Part shown: positions 17,844 through 26,309 of the stretch, one piece after another | Layout: every line of letters begins with the position of its first letter | Position numbering within the stretch: the first letter of the stretch is position 1 | Position numbers and translations under genes: made by a program | NCBI GenBank assembly: GCA_023212695.1 | Contig: JALCCG010000094.1 | Coordinates: 1 to 64,000 of the forward strand | Length of the DNA stretch: 64,000 bases | Source of the DNA: Sporisorium sorghi | Lineage: Eukaryota; Basidiomycota; Ustilaginomycetes; Ustilaginales; Ustilaginaceae | Direction: 5' to 3' | Notes under the pieces: model-generated | Seen by the model: the letters and a program-made list of their open reading frames with translations, nothing else | What the model was told of the DNA's origin: nothing | Database searches by the model: none

Positions 17844-18974
17844 TTAGGATTGATTCCGCTTGGCCATTTGCTGCCAGACGGTTCCGGCGGCTTCTTCACC
17901 GGATTCGATGCGTTCCAGTGCCATGCGGGCCTGAAGGCTAACCTCAAACTCCGGATCGTCCGCAGCTTCTTCAAGAGCGGAACGGGCTTCCTCGGTCCCC
18001 ACTTCATACAGGAAGCGTGCAGCACGCCAGCGAACAATCTTGCTGCTGTCCTTCAGCGTTTCGATCATGACCGGGGTAGCGGCAGCATCACCGATATCGG
18101 ACAGCGTATCCCCGGCGGTACGGCGCACGGCTGGCGTTTCGTCGCGCATCGCTTCATATAAGAGCTCCATCGCTTCAGGTGAGCGAAGATCGCCCAAGTA
18201 CACAACAACGAGCCGGCGAATCTGCATCTTCGGATCCTGAAGCGCTTTGCGAAGCAGCGGGATGTGTTTCTCGGTAGGCTCCAGTACATCCAGCGCGGCA
18301 TAGCGGACGCGCCAGTCTTCGTCCTGCAGCGCAGCTTCCATTTCTTCGTCTGTCAGCTTCCGGCGCTGCTCGACGAAGTCCTCATCGCTTGCACCATGGG
18401 CAATGGCCTGAGCGACAACCTTATCCAGCCGCTCCTGCGGGAATGCAGCCTCAAGCTCCTGCTCGACGTCACGGGCAATGTCGGCAAGCTGTCCGTAGCG
18501 AACGCCGTATTCCTTCAGTTTGCGTTCCTTGATAAGCGATGCGGTTCCCACGGCAGCTACCGCTTGGGAGAAGCGCTCGGACAGGCCGATACGTTCTTCC
18601 TGGTTACCGCCCTTTACACGAATTTGCATCGGAATATTCCGGAAATACTGCACGAATACTTGAGCTTCGCCGAAGGCGAAGTCCTCATCGGCTTCTTTTA
18701 ATCCGGCAGCAAGTCCCTCCTGGCCGAATATTTCCTGAACAGCGCCCAGAATGGAAGGCCAATCGGCATTGCCTTTACGGTCCAGCGCGATGAAATCGAG
18801 GGTATGGAACACGCTCTTCACACCCGGAATGTGCAGCAATTGCTTGATCCAGGGGGGAGCCGAACGTTCGTTATCTACTGTATATGTTCTGCGTATCCCG
18901 GCTTCCAGCGTTTCATCGAGATGAAGCATCATGGAGTTCGGGCTCGGGGTTGGTTCAATGAATGTAATTTTCAT
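17844..18974 (-). CDS. CvfC-family protein: NifU-N-like domain plus HEAT repeats
   Basis: The 376-residue product begins MKITFIEPTPSPNSM. That is the Nfu/NifU N-terminal-like domain (to about residue 85) that marks the conserved virulence factor C / YpgR family of Firmicutes. The second half is a set of HEAT/armadillo-like helical repeats (about 215-365), with units such as DWRVRYAALDVL, KMQIRRLVVVYLGDL and TPAVRRTAGDTLSDIG. HEAT repeats usually serve protein binding; the biochemical role is unknown. The frame stays open upstream to 19199, but the only good ribosome binding site (AAGGAGG) lies before the ATG at 18974. Confidence 0.82.
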   Translation of the reverse strand: MKITFIEPTPSPNSMMLHLDETLEAGIRRTYTVDNERSAPPWIKQLLHIPGVKSVFHTLDFIALDRKGNADWPSILGAVQEIFGQEGLAAGLKEADEDFAFGEAQVFVQYFRNIPMQIRVKGGNQEERIGLSERFSQAVAAVGTASLIKERKLKEYGVRYGQLADIARDVEQELEAAFPQERLDKVVAQAIAHGASDEDFVEQRRKLTDEEMEAALQDEDWRVRYAALDVLEPTEKHIPLLRKALQDPKMQIRRLVVVYLGDLRSPEAMELLYEAMRDETPAVRRTAGDTLSDIGDAAATPVMIETLKDSSKIVRWRAARFLYEVGTEEARSALEEAADDPEFEVSLQARMALERIESGEEAAGTVWQQMAKRNQS

Positions 18975-19197
18975 GGTATGGTATCGCCTCCTTATCTTCT
19001 TATTGTACCTCTTTTCCCAGCAGGAAAAAACATCATGCAGCGGTTTCAAACAAAATGAACGGACTTTGGATAAAAAGAGGAAAGGTTTGTCAAACTGATA
19101 AGGGTGGCTGTATTCCATTCCTATTTTCAAAGAGTAACCGCTGCGAAGAATAGCACCCTTGCAGAGGGCTGTCATACATAAGGAGGCTGGCGTACGC

Positions 19198-19308
19198 ATG
19201 TACAGGAATCAGGAGAGAAGGCTTGCGCTTCTATGCTTTATCGTTGCGGCCATTATGCTGTACGGCGCGGTGAAAGGATATTTGCGCTACATGAAATATT
19301 TTGGATAA
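19198..19308 (+). CDS. 36-residue single-helix membrane ORF upstream of cydA
   Basis: ATG follows ATAAGGAGG at a good distance. The frame encodes MYRNQERRLALLCF and then one hydrophobic helix (about residues 9-25) with a basic, aromatic tail (KGYLRYMKYFG). It ends 22 nt before cydA and so would be co-transcribed. Small single-helix subunits are known in cytochrome bd oxidases (CydX, CydS, CydH). This one resembles none that I recall, and a leader-peptide role is also possible. Confidence 0.5.
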   Translation: MYRNQERRLALLCFIVAAIMLYGAVKGYLRYMKYFG

Positions 19309-19330
19309 AAGAACCCAAGGAGTGAACCTG

Positions 19331-20683
19331 ATGTCTTCACTGGATCCAGTACTGATGAGCCGGATATTAACCGGTCTGACCCTGTTTGTACATATTGTTC
19401 TGGCAACCATCGGGGTAGGAATTCCGATCATGCTGGCCCTGGCGGAGTGGAGGGGGATCCGGACGGGAGACAATTACTATACATTGCTCGCCAGGCGGTG
19501 GGCGCGGGGGTATGTCATTACCGTGGCGGTCGGCGTTGTGACAGGTACCGCGATCGGTCTGCAGCTAAGCCTGCTGTGGCCTACGTTTATGCGTGTTGCC
19601 GGTAAGGCCATTGCACTGCCGCTATTTTTGGAAACCTTTGCTTTTTTTGTGGAGGCTATCTTTCTAGGCATATATCTGTACACGTGGGATCGCTTCAAGA
19701 ACAAGTGGACCCATCTGATGCTGCTGATCCCTGTAGCAATTGGCGCTTCGGGTTCGGCGTTCTTCATTACCAGCATGAACGCTTTTATGAACCAGCCGCA
19801 GGGCTTTGAACTGGTGGACGGTGTATTCACGAATGTAAACCCGTTCGTAGCCATGTTCAATCCGGCGACACCAACCAAGGTAAGTCATGTACTGGCTTCT
19901 GCGTATACCACCAGCGCTGCGGCATTGGCGAGTATAGCGGCCTTCAGCCTTCTGCGGGGGAGCAAACATATTTATTTTAAAAAAGCGCTGAAACTGACGG
20001 TGGTGTCCACCTTTGTTTTTGCTGTAGCGACGGTGATGATCGGGGATTTCTCCGGCAAGTTTCTGGCGAAATACCAGCCGGAGAAGCTGGCGGCGGCCGA
20101 GTGGCATTTTGAGACGATGACCGAGGCTCCGCTTATTTACGGCGGTTTCCTCGATGAGAACAATGAGATTAAGTATGCACTGGAGATTCCTTATGCGCTT
20201 AGCATATTAGCCGGGAATAGTCCCAGCACGGAGGTCATCGGGTTGAATGAATTTCCGGAGAATGAAAGACCGCCCCTGTCGGTCCACTATTTTTTTGATT
20301 TGAAGGTGACAAGCGGCGCGGTGATCGTTCTCATACCGCTCTTGTATATGTTCCGCAAGAAACTTCCTGGCAAAAAGCCTTATCCAAAATGGCTGCTGCT
20401 CAGTATATTGGCTTTAGGGCCTCTCTCAATGACAGCCATATGGCTGGGCTGGTTCCTTGCCGAGATTGGAAGGCAGCCATGGATCTTACGCGGATATATG
20501 AAGGTATCGGATGCGGCGACGACTTCTTCCAGCGTCGGCTGGATGCTGGTGCTGTTTATCGTCCTGTATCTGGTGCTCTCCATTTCCGCGATCCGGGTGC
20601 TTAGCCAATTGTTCCGCAATAAGAGTGCTGAAGAGGAAATCCGGCAGCTGGGACTTGAACTCGAAGGGGGAGACCGCAAATGA
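19331..20683 (+). CDS. cydA: cytochrome bd menaquinol oxidase subunit I
   Basis: The 450-residue membrane protein binds hemes b558, b595 and d, and oxidises quinol while reducing oxygen to water. LTLFVHIVLATIGVGIP carries the conserved N-terminal His. SHVLASAYTTSAAAL holds the second heme His. The quinol loop includes GKFLAKYQPEKLAAAEWH, and GRQPW near residue 390 is the family signature. The loop is short, as in the Geobacillus enzyme, and not long as in E. coli. The ATG at 19331 follows AAGGAGTG. It overlaps cydB by 4 nt. The cydDC heme/thiol exporter genes are not adjacent. Confidence 0.95.
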   Translation: MSSLDPVLMSRILTGLTLFVHIVLATIGVGIPIMLALAEWRGIRTGDNYYTLLARRWARGYVITVAVGVVTGTAIGLQLSLLWPTFMRVAGKAIALPLFLETFAFFVEAIFLGIYLYTWDRFKNKWTHLMLLIPVAIGASGSAFFITSMNAFMNQPQGFELVDGVFTNVNPFVAMFNPATPTKVSHVLASAYTTSAAALASIAAFSLLRGSKHIYFKKALKLTVVSTFVFAVATVMIGDFSGKFLAKYQPEKLAAAEWHFETMTEAPLIYGGFLDENNEIKYALEIPYALSILAGNSPSTEVIGLNEFPENERPPLSVHYFFDLKVTSGAVIVLIPLLYMFRKKLPGKKPYPKWLLLSILALGPLSMTAIWLGWFLAEIGRQPWILRGYMKVSDAATTSSSVGWMLVLFIVLYLVLSISAIRVLSQLFRNKSAEEEIRQLGLELEGGDRK

Positions 20684-21711
20684 GCTATGCCATGGTGGCA
20701 ATAACCGTCCTGTGGACGTTCCTGTTTGGCTATTTGCTGGTTGCCTCGATTGATTTCGGTGCCGGATTTTTCAGCTTTTACAGTGTTCTTACCGGACATG
20801 AGAACAAGATTCATAACATCATTCAGCGGTACTTATCCCCCGTGTGGGAAGTGACCAACGTGTTCCTGATCTTTTTTGTGGTCGGTCTTGTCGGTTTCTT
20901 TCCGGATGCGGCGTACTATTATGGAACCGCTCTGCTCGTACCGGGCAGCCTTGCGCTTGTGCTGCTGGCGATTCGGGGCGCTTATTACGCCTATCATACG
21001 TATGGCACCCAGATCGGGAACAACATCGTACACATGGGGTTATACGGAGCAACGGGCCTCCTCATTCCTGCTGCGCTGTCCACGATACTAGCCATCTCGG
21101 AAGGCGGCATTATCTATGTGGACAACGGGAAGGTGGAGCTGCACTGGTATGCATTCTTTACGAATCCGTACACGTGGTCGGTCATCCTGCTGGCTCTTGT
21201 CAGTGTTCTGTATATCTCGGCGATGTTCTTGTCCTATTACGCGCAGCGCGCGGGGGATGAGGTGGCATTCGGCGTGGTCCGGGGATATGCGCTGGGCTGG
21301 AGCGGACCGACCATCCTCGCTTCGGTTTTCGCGTTTTTCCAGATCAACCATCAGAATCCGGTCCATTTTCAAAACATGCTGGATATCGCCTGGATGTTTA
21401 TCGCATCGTTTATCTGCTTCGTGATTGCGGTCTATCTTGTGTGGAAACGTACCCGGCTCGGCATCGCTTTTATCATGGTCATGTTCCAATTTGCGTTTGC
21501 CTGGTATGGCTATGGCCGCTCCCATCTGCCGTACATTCTCTATGATTACATTCATATTCATGAGAGCATTACGAACGACGCCATGGCGATCGCTTTGATT
21601 ACCGCGTTCATCCTTGGCTTCTGCGTGCTGGTTCCTTCGCTGATCCTGCTGATGCGGCTGTTTCTGTTCGACGCCAACTACATTCGGGGCAAGTCCGCCA
21701 AGAAAGGGTGA
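20680..21711 (+). CDS. cydB: cytochrome bd oxidase subunit II
   Basis: The 343-residue protein has eight to nine membrane helices. The opening WTFLFGYLLVASIDFGAGFF contains the D-F-G-x-G segment shared by CydB proteins. PVWEVTNVFLIFFVVGLVGFFP follows, in the family position. It is the structural partner of CydA. Its ATG overlaps the cydA stop by 4 nt, and its own stop is followed directly by the small cydS-like frame, so the subunits are translationally coupled. Confidence 0.95.
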   Translation: MSYAMVAITVLWTFLFGYLLVASIDFGAGFFSFYSVLTGHENKIHNIIQRYLSPVWEVTNVFLIFFVVGLVGFFPDAAYYYGTALLVPGSLALVLLAIRGAYYAYHTYGTQIGNNIVHMGLYGATGLLIPAALSTILAISEGGIIYVDNGKVELHWYAFFTNPYTWSVILLALVSVLYISAMFLSYYAQRAGDEVAFGVVRGYALGWSGPTILASVFAFFQINHQNPVHFQNMLDIAWMFIASFICFVIAVYLVWKRTRLGIAFIMVMFQFAFAWYGYGRSHLPYILYDYIHIHESITNDAMAIALITAFILGFCVLVPSLILLMRLFLFDANYIRGKSAKKG

Positions 21712-21716
21712 GCGAA

Positions 21717-21818
21717 GTGGAGGATTTCAGCATTTTTGTCGCACCGATGCTAACCGTTCTGGCTGCTGTAGCCTTTCTGGCGATCTATGTTGTAAAGTAC
21801 AAGGATCCTTCGGATTGA
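21717..21818 (+). CDS. cydS: CydS-like small subunit of cytochrome bd oxidase
   Basis: A 33-codon frame starts with GTG 5 nt past the cydB stop, after AAGGGTGA. It encodes MEDFSIFVAPMLTV followed by a hydrophobic helix and a charged end (KYKDPSD). The size, the position after cydB and the F-x-I-x-x-AP-M-x-x-V start match the 33-residue CydS subunit of the Geobacillus bd oxidase as I remember it. CydS stabilises heme b558 in the short-loop enzymes. An alternative GTG at 21708 would add three residues. Confidence 0.78.
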   Translation: MEDFSIFVAPMLTVLAAVAFLAIYVVKYKDPSD

Positions 21819-21885
21819 AGCTATATACTCAAAGGGATTGTTTCGCAAATAATCATTCGGTGTAAAAAGAACAACAAGCGTAAAG

Positions 21886-21915
21886 TTGAGCGGATAGGTC
21901 ATTACAGGTTAAAAT
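21886..21915 (+). promoter_or_regulatory. possible promoter of the metallo-hydrolase gene
   Basis: TTGAGC and TAAAAT are separated by 18 nt, 26 nt before the start codon. Confidence 0.35.
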
Positions 21916-21940
21916 ATGGGTAATGGAAGGAGGAGGCTGC

Positions 21941-22972
21941 ATGCCAAAGATTCGCTATAACAATATCGATAACGTCAGCACAGACAAAACACTGAAACAG
22001 TTCAAGCAGTGGCGCGACGAACGTCGTCAGAAGAAGAAGGATTATTCCTACTGCATTCCGAACCTGACGCCGGATCTTCAGTATTTGCATAGCAACCGGC
22101 ACGAAACCTCCGTTACCTGGATCGGGCACGCCACGTTCTTCATCCAATATGAAGGCATGAATATCGTTACTGATCCCGTATGGGCGCGGAGAATGGGTTT
22201 TAACAAGCGCCTTGGAGAACCTGGACTTCCCATTCATGAGATTCCTCCAATCGATGTTATTTTGATCTCGCATTCTCACTATGACCATATGCATATTGCT
22301 TCGATCCGCAAGCTGTATCGTGCGGATACGACCATTATTGTGCCAATTGGTCTGCGTCGCAAAATGATGAATAAGGGCTTCCGCCGTGTCATCGAGCTGA
22401 AATGGTGGGAATCCACGACCATCAGGGACGTGAAATTCTCATTTGTGCCAACTCAGCACTGGACACGGCGCACGCCGTTTGACACGAACACATCCCACTG
22501 GGGAGGATTCGTGATGGAGCCTGTTTTGCAGGACGCGAAGATCGACCCGGATCCTTCTGATGAATCCTCATGTGAAGTCGGGGGTGCTGCCGAGGCCAAT
22601 ACCCGCTTGCTTCCGCCGAATGTATATTTTGCCGGAGACAGCGGATACTTCGAGGGCTTCAAGCTGATTGGCGAGCGGTTCAACATCCACCTTGCTCTGA
22701 TGCCGATCGGGGCCTATGAGCCGGAATGGTTCATGACGTCACAGCATGTCAATCCGGAAGAGGCGCTGCAGGCGTTTATGGATGTGAAAGCGGAGACGAT
22801 GATTCCGATGCATTACGGTACGTTTAAGCTAGCTGACGATACAGCCAGAGAAGCGCTGGACCGGATGGAAGCGGAACGCCAGCGGCTCGGTATCGCCAAG
22901 GAGAGAATTTGCGTATTGAAGTACGGAGAAACCTTCAAGGTTCAGCCTGAATGCCGCAGTGCACAATCTTAA
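21941..22972 (+). CDS. MBL-fold metallo-hydrolase (UlaG/NAPE-PLD-like)
   Basis: The 343-residue product has the metallo-beta-lactamase fold. WIGHATFFIQYEGMNIVTDP is near residue 45, and the zinc motif HSHYDHMH (HxHxDH) near residue 103. Later come FAGDSGYFEGF (Asp) and MPMHYG (last His), with the order seen in UlaG lactonases and N-acyl-phosphatidylethanolamine phospholipase D-like hydrolases. The substrate cannot be read from the sequence. The ATG at 21941 follows GGAAGGAGGAGG; an upstream in-frame ATG lies inside that site. Confidence 0.85.
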   Translation: MPKIRYNNIDNVSTDKTLKQFKQWRDERRQKKKDYSYCIPNLTPDLQYLHSNRHETSVTWIGHATFFIQYEGMNIVTDPVWARRMGFNKRLGEPGLPIHEIPPIDVILISHSHYDHMHIASIRKLYRADTTIIVPIGLRRKMMNKGFRRVIELKWWESTTIRDVKFSFVPTQHWTRRTPFDTNTSHWGGFVMEPVLQDAKIDPDPSDESSCEVGGAAEANTRLLPPNVYFAGDSGYFEGFKLIGERFNIHLALMPIGAYEPEWFMTSQHVNPEEALQAFMDVKAETMIPMHYGTFKLADDTAREALDRMEAERQRLGIAKERICVLKYGETFKVQPECRSAQS

Positions 22973-23000
22973 TCACTTTAAATTTTAATAGGATGAACCA

Positions 23001-23054
23001 TATAGGCCTCCTGTGTGCTTGCCAAGAGAAATTGGCGGGAGCAGGAGGTTATAT
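23001..23054 (+). terminator. probable terminator hairpin
   Basis: CCTCCTG pairs with CAGGAGG, with an inner TTGCCA/TGGCGG stem. The following stretch (TTATATTTGTTT) is only moderately T-rich. Confidence 0.5.
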
Positions 23055-23086
23055 TTGTTTAAAACCGTTTTATATCGTGCAGAAGC

Positions 23087-23115
23087 TTCGATAACCGCCG
23101 GACTTATGCTATAAT
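23087..23115 (+). promoter_or_regulatory. promoter of the ABC-F gene
   Basis: A perfect TATAAT with an extended TG element has a poor -35 (TTCGAT) 17 nt upstream. The extended -10 could make up for it. Confidence 0.5.
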
Positions 23116-23153
23116 GTGCTGAAACCAATAGTGATAAAGGATGGTAATGCTTA

Positions 23154-24779
23154 ATGATCAGTACAAGCGGCGTAACGCTCCGCTATGGCAAACGAGCACT
23201 ATTTGAAGATGTCAATATAAAATTCACCCCGGGCAACTGCTACGGCCTCATCGGCGCAAACGGGGCGGGTAAGTCTACATTCTTAAAAATCCTCTCCGGT
23301 GAGATTGAGCCAAACCAAGGCGAGGTTCATATGACACCGAATGAACGGATGGCGGTTCTGAAGCAGAACCACTATGAATATGACCAGTATCCAGTTCTGG
23401 AGACGGTTATCATGGGCCATGCACGTCTGTACCACATCATGAAAGAGAAGGATGCGCTCTATGCAAAATCCGATTTTTCCGAAGCAGACGGTATGCGTGC
23501 GGGTGAGCTGGAAGGCGAATTCGCAGAGTTGAACGGATGGGATGCAGAGCCGGATGCGGCGGCGCTCCTGATTGGTCTCGGTATTCCGCGCGAGCTGCAT
23601 GATAAGAAAATGGCAGAGTTGAGCGGCAATGAGAAGGTACGCGTTCTCTTGGCGCAGGCCTTGTTTGGCCGCCCGCACAACCTGCTGCTGGATGAGCCTA
23701 CCAACCACTTGGACCTGGAATCGATTCAGTGGCTCGAGAACTTCCTTATGGATTATGAAGGCACCGTTATCGTGGTGTCCCATGACCGTCACTTCCTGAA
23801 CAAGGTATGTACGCATATTGCGGATATCGACTTTGGTAAAATCCAGCTGTATGTCGGCAACTACGACTTCTGGTACGAATCCAGTAAGCTGGCTCTTGAA
23901 CTTCAACGCGATGCCAACAAGAAAAAGGAAGAGAAGATCAAGGAATTGCAGGCGTTTATCCAACGCTTCTCCGCGAATGCTTCCAAATCGAAGCAGGCGA
24001 CTTCCCGTAAGAAACAGCTTGATAAAATCACGCTGGAGGATCTTCGTCCTTCGAACCGGAAATATCCGTTTCTCCACTTCAAGCCTGAACGCGAAGCTGG
24101 TAAACAATTGCTCACGGTGGATGGCATTACGAAGTCCCTGGATGGCGAGAAGGTTCTGGATAACATCAGCTTTGTTGTGAACAAAGGCGACAAAATCGCA
24201 TTTGTTGGACCAAACGGGATGCCGAAATCAACGCTGTTCCAGGTCATTACAGGTGAAACTGAGGCAGATGCGGGCGAATACAGCTGGGGAGTTACAACTA
24301 CCCAAGCTTATTTCCCGAAAGACAACTCCGCTTATTTCGACGGCGTGGATATCAATCTTGTGGAATGGCTGCGCCAATACTCCAAAGACCAGGATGAAAC
24401 ATTCCTGCGGGGGTTCCTGGGCCGCATGCTGTTCTCCGGTGAGGAAGCGCTGAAGAAGGCAAGCGTATTGTCCGGGGGCGAGAAGGTTCGCTGCATGCTG
24501 GCAAAAATGATGCTGAACGGTGCAAACGTGCTGATATTCGACGAGCCGACGAACCACTTGGATTTGGAATCCATTACGGCACTCAACAATGGCCTGATCG
24601 ATTTCGATGGAACGATTCTGTTCACCTCGCATGACCATCAGTTCATTCAGACGATTGCGAACCGGATCATTGAGATTACGCCGAATGGCGTAATTGACCG
24701 CAGCATGAGTTATGACGAGTATCTGGAGAGCGAAGAGGTTAAGGGTCTTCGTGAAAGCATGTACCCGGTTGAAGCATAA
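23154..24779 (+). CDS. ABC-F ATPase, YkpA/YbiT-like
   Basis: The 541-residue soluble protein has two ABC ATPase domains (about residues 1-245 and 325-525) joined by a lysine-rich linker (KKKEEKIKELQ...SRKKQLDK). It has no membrane segments, the ABC-F pattern. ABC-F proteins act on the ribosomal E site in translation or antibiotic protection; this subgroup is a housekeeping one. Domain 1 has GANGAGKST and LLDEPTNHLDL, but its signature reads LSGNEK. Domain 2 has a normal LSGGEK but an unusual Walker A, GPNGMPKST. Whether both sites hydrolyse ATP is uncertain. Confidence 0.88.
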   Translation: MISTSGVTLRYGKRALFEDVNIKFTPGNCYGLIGANGAGKSTFLKILSGEIEPNQGEVHMTPNERMAVLKQNHYEYDQYPVLETVIMGHARLYHIMKEKDALYAKSDFSEADGMRAGELEGEFAELNGWDAEPDAAALLIGLGIPRELHDKKMAELSGNEKVRVLLAQALFGRPHNLLLDEPTNHLDLESIQWLENFLMDYEGTVIVVSHDRHFLNKVCTHIADIDFGKIQLYVGNYDFWYESSKLALELQRDANKKKEEKIKELQAFIQRFSANASKSKQATSRKKQLDKITLEDLRPSNRKYPFLHFKPEREAGKQLLTVDGITKSLDGEKVLDNISFVVNKGDKIAFVGPNGMPKSTLFQVITGETEADAGEYSWGVTTTQAYFPKDNSAYFDGVDINLVEWLRQYSKDQDETFLRGFLGRMLFSGEEALKKASVLSGGEKVRCMLAKMMLNGANVLIFDEPTNHLDLESITALNNGLIDFDGTILFTSHDHQFIQTIANRIIEITPNGVIDRSMSYDEYLESEEVKGLRESMYPVEA

Positions 24780-24842
24780 GGTTACAATTAACAGATGGCG
24801 GGGAAGATGATGGTTAACAGCTTTCATCCTCACCGCTCCAAT

Positions 24843-24888
24843 AAAAAATGCTGCACCTCGGATAAGTTGGAGGTACAGCATTTTTTTT
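24843..24888. terminator. bidirectional terminator
   Basis: AAAAAATGCTGCACCTC pairs with GAGGTACAGCATTTTTTTT (one mismatch) between convergent genes. Confidence 0.85.
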
Positions 24889-24909
24889 CGCGTCTGTAGG
24901 GCTTTGGCT

Positions 24910-25098
24910 CTACGAACCGCCAGTACGACGACGCTGGTTGTTTGGTTTTTTGTTGTTTTGACTTTTCATTTTTTGCGCAGATCCAGCCTGGAATTGTCCC
25001 GGCTTATTGGCGGCTGAATTTTGCTGTTTCTTCTGCTCCAGCTTTTGCTTGATGGCATCAGCCAAATTCACTTTACGTGACTCATTATTCTCGGGCAT
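24910..25098 (-). CDS. small basic, low-complexity protein
   Basis: The 62-residue product is rich in K, Q, N and R and ends in QRRRTGGS. ADAIKQKLEQKKQQ may form a short helix, and the rest looks disordered. There are no membrane segments or cysteines. The ATG at 25098 has a strong GAGGAGGGTGAT site; the longer frame to 25170 lacks one. I do not recognise the family. The composition suggests nucleic-acid binding, but that is only a guess. Confidence 0.6.
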   Translation of the reverse strand: MPENNESRKVNLADAIKQKLEQKKQQNSAANKPGQFQAGSAQKMKSQNNKKPNNQRRRTGGS

Positions 25099-25141
25099 AG
25101 TATCACCCTCCTCTTCGTGTTCGCTTGTCCTCATTTTATTC

Positions 25142-25167
25142 GTTTTTAAAACGCCCGGCAAGGGTAA
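25142..25167 (+). promoter_or_regulatory. possible sigma-B-like promoter upstream of the CDF gene
   Basis: GTTTTT and GGGTAA are separated by 14 nt, the spacing of the three better sites at 30186, 31382 and 39577. It lies 155 nt before the CDF start, and no other gene intervenes. Confidence 0.3.
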
Positions 25168-25321
25168 CAATGATTAATATCATTTTCTACGTCCACTGAA
25201 GGATTGGACGAAAGCCATCATGTTTCTTTTGGACCCACACGAATTTCCGTTATTAGGATTAAATATGGATAATGATGGATATGCTTTAACCCTATAGGGA
25301 GCAGCAAAAGGAGAGACATGC

Positions 25322-26200
25322 ATGGTAAATACCTATGACAACATCAAACAAGGTGAACGCGGGGCCTGGATCAGTATTGCGGCTTATCTCGTATTATCAT
25401 CGTTTAAAATATTCAGCGGATATTTTTTTGCATCCAGTGCCCTGCTTGCGGACGGCTTCAATAACCTTACGGATATCGTGGCATCACTCGCTGTATTGAT
25501 CGGACTGCGGATTTCCCAGAAACCGCCGGATTCCGATCATGCATACGGGCATTTAAGAGCGGAGACGATTGCAGCATTAATTGCCTCATTTATTATGGCG
25601 GTTGTCGGGATACAGGTGCTGGTTGAAGCCGTGCGTTCTTTTTTTGAGGGAGCTAAGGAAGTGCCGAATCTATGGTCTGCCGGCGTAGCGGGGATCAGCG
25701 CGATTGCGATGATTGGCGTCTACCGGTACAATCGGAACCTGGCCCGACGGATCGATAATCAGGCGCTCATGGCGGCGGCCAAGGATAATTTGTCGGATGC
25801 ACTTGTCAGTGTGGGGGCAGCGGTCGGTATCATTGGCGCTCAATTCGGTTTGCCTTGGCTCGATACGGTAGCAGCAGTAGCCGTTGGTGTCATTATTTGC
25901 AAAACGGCATGGGAAATATTCAGGGATTGCACTTATAGTCTGACGGATGGTTTTGACGAGAATCGTTTATCAGACTTAAGGAGCACGATAGCCCGTACGC
26001 CCGGCGTTGAGGGTATCAAAGACATGAAGGCCCGAATTCACGGCAATCACGTGCTGGTGGATGTTGTCATCGAGGTGGACCCGGATATCAGCGTTTTGGA
26101 GGGGCATCGAATCAGTGACCGCATAGAAGAGCAGATGGAGAAGATTCACAATATCATGAGCGTTCACATCCATGTTGAGCCTAAAGCTTCGTCATCGTAG
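25322..26200 (+). CDS. cation diffusion facilitator, MneP/MneS-like
   Basis: The 292-residue protein has about six membrane segments (residues 15-210) and a cytosolic C-terminal domain (about 215-290). The metal sites DGFNNLTD (near residue 48) and DHAYGH (near 75) match the pattern of Bacillus YdfM/YeaB (MneP/MneS). Those proteins export manganese; related CDF proteins export iron or zinc. Transport is driven by proton exchange. An AAAAGGAGAG site precedes the ATG. A GATAATGAT half-box at 25268 and an AATGAT/ATCATT inverted repeat at 25169 lie upstream. Confidence 0.88.
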   Translation: MVNTYDNIKQGERGAWISIAAYLVLSSFKIFSGYFFASSALLADGFNNLTDIVASLAVLIGLRISQKPPDSDHAYGHLRAETIAALIASFIMAVVGIQVLVEAVRSFFEGAKEVPNLWSAGVAGISAIAMIGVYRYNRNLARRIDNQALMAAAKDNLSDALVSVGAAVGIIGAQFGLPWLDTVAAVAVGVIICKTAWEIFRDCTYSLTDGFDENRLSDLRSTIARTPGVEGIKDMKARIHGNHVLVDVVIEVDPDISVLEGHRISDRIEEQMEKIHNIMSVHIHVEPKASSS

Positions 26201-26226
26201 TCTGGTGGATAAGTAAGAGGTTATAC

Positions 26227-26260
26227 AAATGGCAGGTCAAGATTTCTTGACCTGCCATTT
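26227..26260 (+). terminator. terminator of the CDF gene
   Basis: AAATGGCAGGTCAAG pairs with CTTGACCTGCCATTT. The T-run is short. Confidence 0.65.
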
Positions 26261-26309
26261 AATATGCAAGGGATACTTGATGGATCAAGGAGCCCTTAAT
26301 CATAGATGA

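Noticed and set aside
18975..19197. Rex operator upstream of the cyd genes
   Set aside because: No TTGTGAA-N4-TTCACAA-like palindrome is visible.
18975..19199. N-terminal extension of the CvfC-family frame
   Set aside because: The family opening MKITFIEPTP and the AAGGAGG site fix the start at 18974; the extension overlaps the likely cyd promoter region.
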